NCBI RefSeq assembly: GCF_030814955.1
Contig: NZ_JAUSWB010000009.1
Span: forward strand, 1-64,000
DNA length: 64,000 nucleotides
Reading direction: 5' to 3'
DNA from: Planomicrobium stackebrandtii
GTDB taxonomy: Bacteria > Bacillota > Bacilli > Bacillales_A > Planococcaceae
Shown here: positions 8,323-16,708 of the stretch, one piece after another
Layout of the letters: every line of letters begins with the position of its first letter
Position numbering within the stretch: position 1 is the stretch's first letter
Position numbers and translations under genes: made by a program
Notes under the pieces: generated by a model
Database searches by the model: none
Told to the model about the DNA's origin: nothing
The model's input: only the letters and a program-made list of their open reading frames with translations

Positions 8323-9137
8323 CACGCGAGTGGATTACAGAACGTACATATGAAGATATCAAGTATGAAATTTTTAACGGCATTGCGAAAATCACCATCA
8401 ATCGTCCGGAAGTGCGCAACGCATTCCGTCCGAAAACAGTTCATGAATTGATCGATGCATTTTCACGTGCACGCGATAATGCAGATGTAGGCGTCATTGT
8501 TTTGACTGGCGAAGGCGAGAAAGCTTTCTGTTCAGGCGGCGACCAATCCGTGCGCGGACATGGCGGCTATGTTGGAGAAGATGAAATTCCGCGTTTGAAC
8601 GTTCTTGACCTTCAGCGTTTGATCCGTGTTATTCCAAAACCGGTCATCGCAATGGTTGCGGGATACGCAATCGGCGGCGGACACGTTTTGCATGTGGTTT
8701 GTGACTTGACGATTGCTGCAGACAACGCACGTTTCGGCCAAACAGGACCGCGCGTCGGTTCGTTTGACGCTGGTTACGGTTCAGGTTACCTGGCTCGCAT
8801 CATTGGACATAAAAAAGCCCGTGAAATTTGGTACCTATGCCGTCAATATGATGCACAGGAAGCATTGGATATGGGTCTGGTCAACACAGTGGTGCCTCTT
8901 GACCAATTGGAAGACGAGACGGTTCAATGGTGCCAGGAAATGCTTGAAATGAGCCCGACTGCACTGCGTTTCGTCAAAGCAGCAATGAATGCCGACACAG
9001 ATGGCCTTGCTGGATTGCAGCAGATGGCTGGAGATGCTACGCTTTTGTATTACACAACAGATGAAGCAAAAGAAGGCCGCGATGCGTTCAAAGAAAAACG
9101 CAAACCGGACTTTGGCCAATTCCCGCGTTTTCCGTGA
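8319..9137 (+). CDS. menB: 1,4-dihydroxy-2-naphthoyl-CoA synthase
   Basis: MenB is a crotonase-family enzyme that cyclises o-succinylbenzoyl-CoA to 1,4-dihydroxy-2-naphthoyl-CoA. The 272-residue length is standard. Oxyanion-hole and active-site blocks are visible: [28 protein letters not shown] and [24 protein letters not shown] precedes the ATG, which overlaps the menH stop. A hairpin with a T-run follows, so menB may be more abundantly transcribed than menE and menC. Confidence 0.96.
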   Translation: MTREWITERTYEDIKYEIFNGIAKITINRPEVRNAFRPKTVHELIDAFSRARDNADVGVIVLTGEGEKAFCSGGDQSVRGHGGYVGEDEIPRLNVLDLQRLIRVIPKPVIAMVAGYAIGGGHVLHVVCDLTIAADNARFGQTGPRVGSFDAGYGSGYLARIIGHKKAREIWYLCRQYDAQEALDMGLVNTVVPLDQLEDETVQWCQEMLEMSPTALRFVKAAMNADTDGLAGLQQMAGDATLLYYTTDEAKEGRDAFKEKRKPDFGQFPRFP

Positions 9138-9150
9138 TTATCGAATAATT

Positions 9151-9184
9151 GAAAGCTGTCCTCTCAGAGGGACAGCTTTTTTTG
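9151..9184 (+). terminator. Hairpin terminator or attenuator between menB and menE
   Basis: The arms AAAGCTGTCC and GGGACAGCTTT are followed by a run of T. No separate promoter is evident before menE, so this probably acts as a partial terminator that sets the expression ratio within the operon. Confidence 0.7.
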
Positions 9185-9200
9185 AAGAAAGGATTTTTAG

Positions 9201-10634
9201 ATGAACTATCCGAACTGGTTGAGCCAGCGGAGTTATTTGAGCGGAGACCGTATGGCCTTGTCGTTCCAGGAAGAGCAATGGACCTTTTCAGAGATTAATG
9301 ATCTGGCACTTGAATATGCCGGTAAACTGACTGCACTTGGCATAACAGCGGATTCGCGTGTAGCGATTCTGGCAAAGTCGAATCCTGAGTTTGTTTTTGT
9401 CATGTACGGCTGCCTTCATGTGGGCTGTGAAATGGTTATGCTGAATGAACGGCTGGCGACCGCTGAACTGGCGTATCAAATCGATGATTCCGGAGTGGAG
9501 TATATTTTGGTGGCTGATCCTTTGAAGGATAAAGTGGCATCTTCCAGAGTGATTTTATTCAGTGAAATTGATGCAGCAGTTGCGGTTGGCTTCGAACCGC
9601 AACAACAGTGGCAGCAGGACCGCACCATTTCAATTATGTATACATCCGGAACTACCGGACATCCTAAAGGCGTCCGGCAAACAGCCGAAAACCATTTTTC
9701 AAGTGCGGTATCTTCGGCGCTTAACATCGGAATTGCACCTGACGATGTGTGGCTCTGTTCTGTCCCGTTATTTCACATCAGCGGCTTTTCAATTTTAATG
9801 AGATCGCTGATTTATGGCATGGGTGTGCGTCTCTATGAGAAGTTTGATGCGGAGCGCAGTGCCGAGGAAATTTGCAAGGGAACGGTGACCCATATGTCAG
9901 TGGTCGGGGTCATGCTGGAGCGTATTTTGAGCCATGTGGAAGAATCTCGATCGCATGCTTCTACTGGTTTTAAAGCGGTTCTTGCTGGTGGTGGACCGAT
10001 TCCGGTTGCTTACATTAAGCGGGCTGAGAAATGTGGAATTCCGGTTTTGCAAACTTATGGAATGACGGAAACATCCTCGCAGACCACAACTTTGCAATCG
10101 GCAGATGCGGAGCGGAAAATGGGTTCTTCCGGAAAGCCGCTATTTTTGTATGAGGTAAAAATAGATGATACGCAAAAACCAGGAGACACTGGCGAAATCC
10201 TCATTCGCGGTCCTCAAGTGACGCCCGGCTATATTGGCAGGTTTAACGATCGGAATGCACAGGAAGACGGCTGGCTCCATACGGGAGACATTGGCTACTT
10301 GGATGCTGAAGGCTTTTTATACGTCGTGGACCGGCGTTCAGATTTGATCGTTTCGGGCGGGGAAAATGTTTATCCGGCTGAAATTGAGAAAGTCTTGTTG
10401 TCCCATCCGGCTATACGTGAAGCAGGGGTTTGTGGTGCAGCAAGCGAGAAGTGGGGAGAGGTTCCTGTAGCATTCGTGGTGCTAAACAAAAAAGCGACAG
10501 CGGACGAGCTCTTAACATACTGCCGGGAGCAAATCGCGCCTTACAAAGTGCCCAAAAGGCTGTCATTTGTCGAGGCGCTGCCGCGCAATGCATCGAACAA
10601 ACTCTTGAGAAGAGAGCTGAGAACATGGCTGTAA
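9201..10634 (+). CDS. menE: o-succinylbenzoate-CoA ligase MenE
   Basis: MenE activates o-succinylbenzoate with ATP and CoA. The 477-residue protein is an ANL-superfamily adenylating enzyme. The P-loop-like motif is MYTSGTTGHPKGVRQT near residue 150, then YGMTETSS, and the hinge region GWLHTGDIGYLDAEG followed by DRRSDLIVSGGENVYPAEIE. The ATG at 9201 follows AAAGGA. Its 3' end overlaps menC by 10 bases. Confidence 0.94.
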   Translation: MNYPNWLSQRSYLSGDRMALSFQEEQWTFSEINDLALEYAGKLTALGITADSRVAILAKSNPEFVFVMYGCLHVGCEMVMLNERLATAELAYQIDDSGVEYILVADPLKDKVASSRVILFSEIDAAVAVGFEPQQQWQQDRTISIMYTSGTTGHPKGVRQTAENHFSSAVSSALNIGIAPDDVWLCSVPLFHISGFSILMRSLIYGMGVRLYEKFDAERSAEEICKGTVTHMSVVGVMLERILSHVEESRSHASTGFKAVLAGGGPIPVAYIKRAEKCGIPVLQTYGMTETSSQTTTLQSADAERKMGSSGKPLFLYEVKIDDTQKPGDTGEILIRGPQVTPGYIGRFNDRNAQEDGWLHTGDIGYLDAEGFLYVVDRRSDLIVSGGENVYPAEIEKVLLSHPAIREAGVCGAASEKWGEVPVAFVVLNKKATADELLTYCREQIAPYKVPKRLSFVEALPRNASNKLLRRELRTWL

Positions 10635-11686
10635 CAATCCGGGACATCCAATTAAAAACAGTCCGGCAGCCGCTGCGATCGCCGTTTAAGACGGTGCTGC
10701 AGCAAGTTGACGAGCGGGAAGTGATTGTGGTTTCTGTTACGGGAGATAAGGGACATGTCGGCTCCGGTGAATGTGTGGCATTTGAAACGCCCTGGTATAC
10801 CGAGGAAACTATCACAAGCTGCCGTTTCGTGCTGCAGCAGATTCTCGTACCTCTGCTTGCGAATAAAACATTTGAGAATCCAGAAGAAGTTTGGGATTTG
10901 TTTGTTGCTGTCAAAGGCAACAGAATGGCAAAAGCCGCCATTGAAATGGCGATATGGGACTTATTCGCCAAACAGCAAAGGGAGCCGCTATGGAAGTTTG
11001 TAGGGGGCTCTCAGCAGCCTATTCCCGCAGGAATCGTGGTGGCGGCAGATCCTTTAAAGATTGAGGAGCAGGTAGCACTGGCTGCCCACTCCGGCTATAG
11101 ACGCGTTAAAATAAAAGTCCATCCGCATATGGAGGTTGCGCTGTTAAATTCAGTGGTCGCTGCTTATCCGGAACTGCAGTTTTTTGCGGATGCGAATGGC
11201 AGCTTTCAAGAGGACAGTTTTGACCGGTTGATGGCATTTGATGAAATCGGCTTTACACTGATTGAACAGCCTTTTGGGGAGCGGCAGTGGGCATTGCATG
11301 CAAAAGCAAAAAAAGAACTCAAGACCAAAATCTGCCTGGACGAAAGCATTGCCTGTCTGGAAGATGTTCAGCAGATGATTGATCAGCAAGCAGGCGACAT
11401 TGTGGTATTGAAAATGAGCCGGCTTGGCGGATGGACCGAAACCTTGAAAGTGGTTAGGTTATGCCAGACGCATTCCATTGGGATGTGGGTCGGCGGCATG
11501 ATTGAATTCGGCGTATCCAAAGCCCATAATTTGGCGTTGGCTTCTTTGCCTGGAATTGTTTATCCTGGTGATTTTTCAGCCTCTCAGCATTTTTGGGAAA
11601 AGGACATTATCGATCCGGAAATTACGGTGGAAAATGGTACCATCCTTTTGAGCACTCAATCGGGAATTGGTTACCGAGTGGTCTGA
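10625..11686 (+). CDS. menC: o-succinylbenzoate synthase MenC
   Basis: MenC dehydrates the MenH product to o-succinylbenzoate. The 353-residue protein belongs to the enolase superfamily (muconate-lactonizing subgroup). Catalytic and metal-binding blocks are in order: RRVKIKVHP (lysine pair), FADANGSF (Asp), LIEQPF (Glu), CLDESI (Asp) and VVLKMSRLGG (Lys). The start at 10625 overlaps menE; the open frame begins far upstream inside menE but without a plausible start. It is the last gene of the operon, as in B. subtilis. Confidence 0.93.
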   Translation: MAVTIRDIQLKTVRQPLRSPFKTVLQQVDEREVIVVSVTGDKGHVGSGECVAFETPWYTEETITSCRFVLQQILVPLLANKTFENPEEVWDLFVAVKGNRMAKAAIEMAIWDLFAKQQREPLWKFVGGSQQPIPAGIVVAADPLKIEEQVALAAHSGYRRVKIKVHPHMEVALLNSVVAAYPELQFFADANGSFQEDSFDRLMAFDEIGFTLIEQPFGERQWALHAKAKKELKTKICLDESIACLEDVQQMIDQQAGDIVVLKMSRLGGWTETLKVVRLCQTHSIGMWVGGMIEFGVSKAHNLALASLPGIVYPGDFSASQHFWEKDIIDPEITVENGTILLSTQSGIGYRVV

Positions 11687-11708
11687 ATCTTTCCGGTTCA
11701 GGCTTTTT
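11681..11708 (+). terminator. Terminator of the men operon
   Basis: The arms GTCTGAA and TTCAGGC, with one wobble, are followed by five T. The menC stop lies within the 5' arm. Confidence 0.65.
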
Positions 11709-11872
11709 GCATAAAATGAAAAAAAGTTGGAAGAGTTGTTTCCAGTTGGAAGATTATGTGAGACAATGAATAAAAATTATATGGGTTGTATACCTATGAG
11801 TTTTAACGTTTCTTGGAAGTTGGTGTAGCTGTTTTATAGATTGAAGAAAACAATCGGCAAGGAGGTGAGCTG

Positions 11873-12592
11873 GTGTTTCTAAATCGGATCAGTTTAATGA
11901 AACAGGATGTTGAAGATTTTGGGGAATATCCATTTACTGTTCCTTCGATCAATAGTTTAGAGCAATTGGATTTGAGTAATGCGGTCACTTTTTTTGTCGG
12001 AGAGAATGGATCGGGCAAATCTACGCTGCTAGAAGGGATTGCGGATAAATGCGGATTTAATACAGCAGGGGGCGGCCGCAATAATATGTATAGAGTGCAT
12101 GCATCAGAGTCTGTACTGGGTGATTACCTCCGGCTCTCGTGGATGCCGAAAGTGACGAATGGTTTTTTTATGCGGGCAGAATCTTTTTATCATTTTGCCA
12201 CTCATCTTGAAGACGTTGACGAAGATGGCTTTCAATCATATGGCGGCCGTTCTCTGCATAAGCAATCTCATGGGGAATCGTTTTTATCGTTGTTCTTAAA
12301 TCGCTTTAACGGACGTGCCTTGTATTTGTTGGATGAGCCGGAAGCGGCTTTATCTCCACAGCGCCAGTTAACTTTTTTACGAATTTTAAAAGACATGACG
12401 GCAGAAGAAGATTGCCAATTCATTATCGCCACTCATTCGCCTATTCTCTTGGGTTATCCAGACGCCAAAATACTAAGTTTTGATGGGGATTTTATTGAAG
12501 AAATCGATTATGAAGAGACAGATCATTATCGGATTACTAAATATTTTCTTGATCACCGTGAAAAGTTTTTAAAAGAAATACTGGAAGACTGA
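11873..12592 (+). CDS. Stand-alone AAA/ABC-type ATPase
   Basis: A 239-residue soluble ATPase with Walker A FVGENGSGKSTLLEG near residue 43, a signature-like SHGESF near 138, Walker B LYLLDEPEAALSP near 157 and an H-loop ATHSPIL. This matches the small ABC-like AAA proteins (AAA_21 type) common in Bacteria, whose physiological role is mostly unknown. No transmembrane partner is adjacent, so it is not an obvious transporter. The start is GTG at 11873 after AAGGAGGTGAG. It is separated from menC by about 160 bases and lies 64 bases before a MOSC gene. Confidence 0.8.
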   Translation: MFLNRISLMKQDVEDFGEYPFTVPSINSLEQLDLSNAVTFFVGENGSGKSTLLEGIADKCGFNTAGGGRNNMYRVHASESVLGDYLRLSWMPKVTNGFFMRAESFYHFATHLEDVDEDGFQSYGGRSLHKQSHGESFLSLFLNRFNGRALYLLDEPEAALSPQRQLTFLRILKDMTAEEDCQFIIATHSPILLGYPDAKILSFDGDFIEEIDYEETDHYRITKYFLDHREKFLKEILED

Positions 12593-12656
12593 TTATGAAT
12601 TCAAGTAAAGAGATGTTGGTTGAATTTTGCACATTGATAAAAAGGTGGGGTGGCAT

Positions 12657-13325
12657 GTGAGAAATTCCGAGAAGGCAGTTATCAAAAACTTTGCTGTCGG
12701 ATTGCCTGAAAACATGGCATACGGAAACGGCAAGGAAATGAAAACGGCTATTCGAAAACAGCAAGTTCAGGAAGCATTTTTAAGCAAAGACGGTTTCTTT
12801 GGAGATGGGGTTGCGGATTTAAAGCATCACGGGGGACCGGAACGCGCTGTGTGTATTTATCCACACGAACATTACGAACACTGGAATGGCCATTTTGAAA
12901 CCCAACTGCCTCGTGCTGCTTTTGGAGAAAACCTGACGGTAACGAATATGCTGGAGCGAGACATTTGTATTGGTGATATTTTCCAAATTGGAGAAGCGGT
13001 CATCCAAGTGACCCAAGGGAGAGTTCCTTGCAACACCATCGACAGACGGCTTGCTATGAAGCCGTTGCTGAAAGAGATGGTGAAAACGGGGTATACCGGT
13101 TACTTATGTCGTGTACTTGAAGAAGGCATGATCAGAGGTGATTCAACTATTCGGCCAGTGGCAAAAAATGTCCAGCAAGTATCCGTTCTCTATGCGAATG
13201 AAATTAATTTCCATAGGCCAAAAGATATAGATGGAATTGTTAAAGTGCTAGAAGCAGAAGAACTGGCGGATGACTGGCGGCAGTTTTTGACAAAGCGGCT
13301 AATCAAATTAACGGATGGAAAATAA
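12657..13325 (+). CDS. MOSC domain protein (YiiM/YflK-like)
   Basis: A 222-residue MOSC-domain protein. The family includes molybdenum-cofactor sulfurase C-terminal domains and the E. coli YiiM and YcbX proteins, which protect against or reduce N-hydroxylated base analogues with molybdenum cofactor. Visible motifs are DGVADLKHHGGPERAVC, AFGENLTV and GRVPCNTIDRR, whose cysteine is the presumed cofactor ligand, followed by a C-terminal alpha-helical segment. GTG at 12657 is preferred because AAGGTGGGG precedes it. It may be co-transcribed with the preceding ATPase, as no terminator is seen between them. Confidence 0.82.
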   Translation: MRNSEKAVIKNFAVGLPENMAYGNGKEMKTAIRKQQVQEAFLSKDGFFGDGVADLKHHGGPERAVCIYPHEHYEHWNGHFETQLPRAAFGENLTVTNMLERDICIGDIFQIGEAVIQVTQGRVPCNTIDRRLAMKPLLKEMVKTGYTGYLCRVLEEGMIRGDSTIRPVAKNVQQVSVLYANEINFHRPKDIDGIVKVLEAEELADDWRQFLTKRLIKLTDGK

Positions 13326-13347
13326 ATGATAGGTTTTTTGGGAAACA

Positions 13348-13386
13348 AAAAGCAATGCAGCGAGTTACAGCTGCATTGCTTTTTAA
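13348..13386. terminator. Bidirectional terminator between MOSC gene and znuA
   Basis: The arms AAAAGCAATGCAGC and GCTGCATTGCTTTT carry A-runs and T-runs on either side. It serves both convergent genes. Confidence 0.85.
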
Positions 13387-13395
13387 ATGTGCTTT

Positions 13396-14475
13396 TTATT
13401 TTAATATCGTTTCAAGCACTTGCAAGTTTTTTTCCATCAATGTGAAATAAGTTTCTTCATTATCAATATTATCCTGCGTTAGAACACCGAGATTGTGCAT
13501 TTCAATTGCTTCGGCACCTACTTCGTTTTGGATAACTTCCGTCAGGTTGGAGGAAACGTTTTGTTCAAAGACGATATACTCGACATTTTCCTCTTTTGCC
13601 TGATCCACAATTTCTGTCAATTCTTTTTGCGAAGGTTCGTCCTGGCTGTTTAATCCGGCAATCGCAACTTGCTCAAAGCCATAAGGCTCTGACAAATAAC
13701 TGAAAGCCGCATGGGAAACAAAGAAAGTATCTTTGGCAACACGGTCAGACAAAGCCTCGAAAGAACGATCCAAAGTTTCCAGTTCTACCACCAATTCCGT
13801 AAAATTGCTTTCGTAGGTTTCTGCATTTTCCGGATCTGCTTCCGCTAATGAATTCTTAATTGACTCTGCCAGTTTTTCGCTCAGCACCGGAGACATCCAC
13901 ACATGAGGATCTGTCGAACCGTGATCATGGCCATCGTGGCTGCCGGCTTCTTCATGAGCTTCTTCTTCATGAGCTTCTTCTTCATGAGCTTCTTCTTCAT
14001 GAGCTTCATCTCCATGGGCTTCTTCTTCATGAGCTTCCTCTTCATGGGCTTCATCTCCATGGGCTTCCTCTTCATGGGCTTCTTCTTCATGACCAAGTGC
14101 AGCTTCCAGCTCTTCGTCTGAAATTTGATCAGCAGTGGCTACAAACTCGACATTTTCATTTTGCAGCGTTTCTTTTGCACTGTCAATAAATCCTTCCAGG
14201 CCAAGCCCAATCGAAAACATCAAGTCTGCGTCTGCCAGCCCGATCATCTCCTGCTGGGTCGGTTCAAAAGTGTGTTCGTTTGAGCCAGCCGGATAAATCG
14301 ACTGCACATCAACCAAATCGCCAGCGATGCGTTCAGTGAAATAAGTCAGCGGATAAACCGTCGTAAAGACCTGCAGCTTTTCAGGATTCTCATCGACACT
14401 TTGTGCTTCTTCACTTGTATCGCCGCAAGCGGCTAATAGTAAAATTAAGGATACTGGCAATAAAATCTTTTTCAT
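13396..14475 (-). CDS. znuA: Zinc ABC transporter substrate-binding lipoprotein (ZnuA/AdcA type)
   Basis: A cluster A-I metal-binding lipoprotein of 359 residues. The signal peptide ends in lipobox LLAAC near residue 17. Metal-site histidines are visible in NEHTFEPTQQE, DPHVWMSP and FVSHAAFSYL. Between residues about 128 and 185 lies an expanded Glu/His-rich segment built from EEAHEEEAHGDEAH-type repeats, ending GSHDGHDHG; such loops are thought to collect Zn before transfer to the binding site. The gene is unusual in lacking adjacent permease and ATPase genes. A Zur-box-like palindrome and a promoter lie directly upstream. Confidence 0.92.
   Translation of the reverse strand: MKKILLPVSLILLLAACGDTSEEAQSVDENPEKLQVFTTVYPLTYFTERIAGDLVDVQSIYPAGSNEHTFEPTQQEMIGLADADLMFSIGLGLEGFIDSAKETLQNENVEFVATADQISDEELEAALGHEEEAHEEEAHGDEAHEEEAHEEEAHGDEAHEEEAHEEEAHEEEAHEEAGSHDGHDHGSTDPHVWMSPVLSEKLAESIKNSLAEADPENAETYESNFTELVVELETLDRSFEALSDRVAKDTFFVSHAAFSYLSEPYGFEQVAIAGLNSQDEPSQKELTEIVDQAKEENVEYIVFEQNVSSNLTEVIQNEVGAEAIEMHNLGVLTQDNIDNEETYFTLMEKNLQVLETILK
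13925..14090 (-). repeat. In-frame 12-21 bp tandem repeats coding Glu/His-rich segment
   Basis: On the plus strand the unit GAGCTTCTTCTTCAT is repeated about a dozen times with GGCTTCATCTCCAT variants. All units keep frame in znuA, coding EEAH and GDEAH blocks. It probably varies in copy number by slipped replication. Confidence 0.9.
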
Positions 14476-14486
14476 GTTAACCCTCC

Positions 14487-14507
14487 AAAATGTAATCGTT
14501 ACGTTTT
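14487..14507 (-). promoter_or_regulatory. Putative Zur box upstream of znuA
   Basis: The imperfect palindrome AAAACGTAACGATTACATTT resembles the Bacillus Zur consensus (AAATCGTAATNATTACGATTT). It sits between the ribosome-binding site and a likely promoter, TTGTGT-N17-TAGTAT (14531-14553 region), where a repressor would block transcription when zinc is sufficient. Confidence 0.7.
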
Positions 14508-14550
14508 AATGACTAGTTGAATACTACAGGATGATTCGAAAAAACACAAG

Positions 14551-14580
14551 AAAAACCACCAATTATTTTTTGGGTGGCCA
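14551..14580 (-). terminator. Terminator at the yidD 3' end
   Basis: A CCACCC/GGTGG hairpin overlaps the yidD stop codon and is followed on the minus strand by a T-run. Confidence 0.55.
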
Positions 14581-14793
14581 TTCTTCCGGAACAAAATCGA
14601 TTCCGCCTTTATTGAAAGGGTGACAGCTTAGGATGCGTTTAACTGCCAAATATCCTCCTTTTAATGCGCCGTGCTTTTCTACAGCCTCGATGCCATAATG
14701 GGAGCAAGTCGGATAAAATCGGCAGCTCGGGGGCGATAAAGGAGATATGAACCGCTGATAAAAGCGGAAAACTTTCAGTAGCGCTGTCTTCAT
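14563..14793 (-). CDS. yidD: Membrane protein insertion efficiency factor YidD
   Basis: A 76-residue YidD/YtjA-family protein thought to assist YidC-dependent membrane insertion. The family signature is complete: [36 protein letters not shown] and [14 protein letters not shown], with three conserved cysteines. It lies upstream of znuA on the same strand, but its hairpin and the znuA promoter suggest separate transcription. Confidence 0.93.
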   Translation of the reverse strand: MKTALLKVFRFYQRFISPLSPPSCRFYPTCSHYGIEAVEKHGALKGGYLAVKRILSCHPFNKGGIDFVPEEWPPKK

Positions 14794-14829
14794 GGTCGGT
14801 CAGCTCTTTTCGGATGAAATACTTCGTAT

Positions 14830-14855
14830 GTTTATTGTAGGTGGATTAGAGGTAT
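14830..14855 (+). promoter_or_regulatory. Putative SigB-type promoter for dps
   Basis: GTTTAT, 14 bases, then AGGTAT matches the general-stress sigma-B pattern (GTTTAA-N12-15-GGGTAT). It is 47 bases before the dps start, and Dps is a classic SigB-regulated protein in Bacillus. Confidence 0.55.
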
Positions 14856-14901
14856 AAATAAAGTATAAGAACTTATCAAAATAATTGGAGTGTGATTGGA
14901 A

Positions 14902-15348
14902 ATGTCAAAAGAATTAAACCAAGAATTGAACGTTCAAGTGGCGACATGGTCAGTTGCCTATACAAAATTACATAATTTTCATTGGTATGTGAAAGGGCCG
15001 TCGTTCTTTACGTTGCACGTGAAGTTTGAGGAATTGTATAACGAAGCAACCCTTCACATGGATGAAATCGCTGAGCGTTTGTTGGCGTTGGGCGGGAAAC
15101 CCGTTGCGACAATGAAAGAACAGCTCAAGCTGTCAGTCATTGATGAAGCAAGTAGCAAGGAATCGGCAGAAGATATGGTCGATACAATTGTCAGCGACTA
15201 CGACAAAATCATGAAATCCTTGAAGAAGGGTATGGAATTAGCTGCTGCAGATGGCGATGACATGACAGAGGATATGCTGAATGCTGTCCATCAAAACCTT
15301 GAAAAACATTCTTGGATGTTATCAGCATTTCTTGGCGAAAAGAAGTAA
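14902..15348 (+). CDS. dps: Dps-family DNA-protecting ferritin
   Basis: Dps forms a dodecamer that oxidises and stores iron and protects DNA under stress. The 148-residue protein has the ferroxidase-site blocks [17 protein letters not shown] and [19 protein letters not shown]. The ATG at 14902 is preferred; an in-frame TTG two codons earlier is less likely. The upstream SigB-like promoter suggests stress induction. The next gene, ytkD, also adjoins dps in B. subtilis. Confidence 0.94.
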   Translation: MSKELNQELNVQVATWSVAYTKLHNFHWYVKGPSFFTLHVKFEELYNEATLHMDEIAERLLALGGKPVATMKEQLKLSVIDEASSKESAEDMVDTIVSDYDKIMKSLKKGMELAAADGDDMTEDMLNAVHQNLEKHSWMLSAFLGEKK

Positions 15349-15361
15349 AATAGAGTTATAC

Positions 15362-15391
15362 AAGCGTACACTGAAATTTAGTGTACGCTTT
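15362..15391 (+). terminator. Terminator after dps
   Basis: The arms AAGCGTACACT and AGTGTACGCTT are followed by TTCTT. It lies just before the ytkD ribosome-binding site. Confidence 0.7.
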
Positions 15392-15413
15392 TCTTATGCA
15401 TAGAGGTGGAAAA

Positions 15414-15872
15414 ATGCAGTATCAGGATCTTAACGGATATCCATGTGAACTATCATTTGAAAAAAACAGCTTTTCTTTAGAAAGCAGGCATGTATTGGTT
15501 ATTTGCCAATATAACGGAAAGTGGGTGCTGACCCGGCACCGTGCACGCGGCCTAGAATTTCCAGGAGGCAAAGTAGAAGCAGGTGAAAGTTTGCAAGAGG
15601 CTGCAAAACGGGAAGTATATGAAGAAACCGGTGCTCATGTAAAAGAGCTGGAATGGTTTGCGGAGTATGTGGTGAATTCGGCAAAACCGTTCTGCAAAAC
15701 CGTTTTTGCCGGAGCAGTGGAAAAGGTGGACAATATTCCGCTTCTTGAAACAGAAGGGATTGTCTTAATGGAAAAGCTGGAGCTGGGCGACGAGTTCAGT
15801 TTCCTAATGAAAGATGCAGGAATGAGGACAATTTTAGAGAAGGTGAAGCAGCTTGGAAAATGGAACGATTAA
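15414..15872 (+). CDS. ytkD: Nudix hydrolase YtkD (RNA pyrophosphohydrolase / 8-oxo-dGTPase)
   Basis: In B. subtilis YtkD hydrolyses 8-oxo-dGTP and acts as RppH, removing 5' pyrophosphate from mRNA to start decay. The 152-residue product contains the Nudix box GGKVEAGESLQEAAKREVYE (residues about 54-73) followed by ETGA. The ATG at 15414 follows AGAGGTGG. The stop overlaps the start of the following hydrolase gene by 20 bases, implying coupling. Confidence 0.88.
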   Translation: MQYQDLNGYPCELSFEKNSFSLESRHVLVICQYNGKWVLTRHRARGLEFPGGKVEAGESLQEAAKREVYEETGAHVKELEWFAEYVVNSAKPFCKTVFAGAVEKVDNIPLLETEGIVLMEKLELGDEFSFLMKDAGMRTILEKVKQLGKWND

Positions 15873-16632
15873 ATCGAAAAAACACTTTCCTTCACCCAAT
15901 CCCCATGTCCGCTTAACGGAAATTGTTTATTGGTCAGAAGGATTGAAGGTCAAAGGAATGCTTGCAGAACCGAAAGAACTGGGAAACTATAGCGGCATCT
16001 TGTATTTAAGAGGCGGTATTCAATCCATTGGAATGGTTCGCCCAGCCCGTATTGCACAGTTTGCTGCGCAAGGCTTTGTGGTGTTTGCCCCGTATTACAG
16101 AGGCAATCGTGGCGGGGAAGGGCGAGATGAATTTGCCGGTGCCGATCGCTGGGATGCAGTTCACGCTGTAGATGTGTTGAAAAATTACAGCAATGAGAAA
16201 GTGCATTTGCTGGCATTTTCAAGAGGCGGCATTATGGCGCTGTGGACTGCAATTCTGCGTCGGGATGTCACGTCGCTTGTCACCTGGGCTGGAGTTACAG
16301 ACACGGTACTGACCTATAAAGAACGGCCGGATATGCGGCGCATGATGAAGCGGCTATACGGCGGCACACCAAATACAGCGCTTGGCGCATACGAAGAGCG
16401 CAATCCGTTAATGCGGATCGATGAAAGCAGTGCGCCGATGCTGATTATCCACGGGCTGCGCGATGAAAATGTCTATCCTGCCCAGGCCTATCTGTTGGAA
16501 GAAGCCTTAGAACTTAACGGCCAGCAATATGAAACTTGGTACTTTCCGGATTATACGCACTTTTTTCCGCCAGCAGCAAATCGTAAAACGGTCAAAGCAA
16601 TTTGTCAGTGGATGAGAGTTAAAGAAAGTTAG
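15853..16632 (+). CDS. ytmA: Alpha/beta hydrolase (YtmA-like, S9 peptidase fold)
   Basis: A 259-residue alpha/beta hydrolase of the prolyl-oligopeptidase type. The nucleophile elbow is LAFSRGGIMALW, the acid is probably Asp in IIHGLRDENVYP, and the histidine lies in FPDYTHFFPP. The substrate is unknown. The start lies inside ytkD and has no strong ribosome-binding site, which fits translational coupling. Neighbouring ytmA and pckA also matches B. subtilis as I recall. Confidence 0.8.
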   Translation: MENGTIKSKKHFPSPNPHVRLTEIVYWSEGLKVKGMLAEPKELGNYSGILYLRGGIQSIGMVRPARIAQFAAQGFVVFAPYYRGNRGGEGRDEFAGADRWDAVHAVDVLKNYSNEKVHLLAFSRGGIMALWTAILRRDVTSLVTWAGVTDTVLTYKERPDMRRMMKRLYGGTPNTALGAYEERNPLMRIDESSAPMLIIHGLRDENVYPAQAYLLEEALELNGQQYETWYFPDYTHFFPPAANRKTVKAICQWMRVKES

Positions 16633-16662
16633 AACAGCGAAATCTGTTTCCTCAATAAAACA

Positions 16663-16700
16663 AAAAAAGCCCGTTCGGATTTTACTCCGAACGGGCTTTA
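16663..16700. terminator. Bidirectional terminator between ytmA and pckA
   Basis: A strong GC-rich hairpin, AAAGCCCGTTCGGA with TCCGAACGGGCTTT, is preceded by A7. It serves both convergent genes. Confidence 0.88.
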
Positions 16701-16708
16701 AGGGATGC

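Noticed and set aside
10411..10971. 186-codon minus-strand frame across the menE-menC junction
   Set aside because: It is antisense to two well-supported genes, with no ribosome-binding site and no recognisable domain.
11873..12592. Anti-phage defence ATPase
   Set aside because: Size and motifs fit the common small AAA proteins; there is no nuclease, reverse transcriptase, methylase or effector next to it.
13925..14090. Possible CRISPR array from evenly spaced short repeats
   Set aside because: The units are in-frame coding repeats with no unique spacers and no cas genes nearby.
13860..14189. Repetitive frames antisense to znuA coding Leu/His or Phe/Met/Ser repeats
   Set aside because: They are mirror products of the Glu/His repeat in znuA; no start signals.
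14856..14901. PerR box before dps
   Set aside because: TTATCAAAATAATT only partly fits the TTATAATNATTATAA consensus; the SigB match is better.
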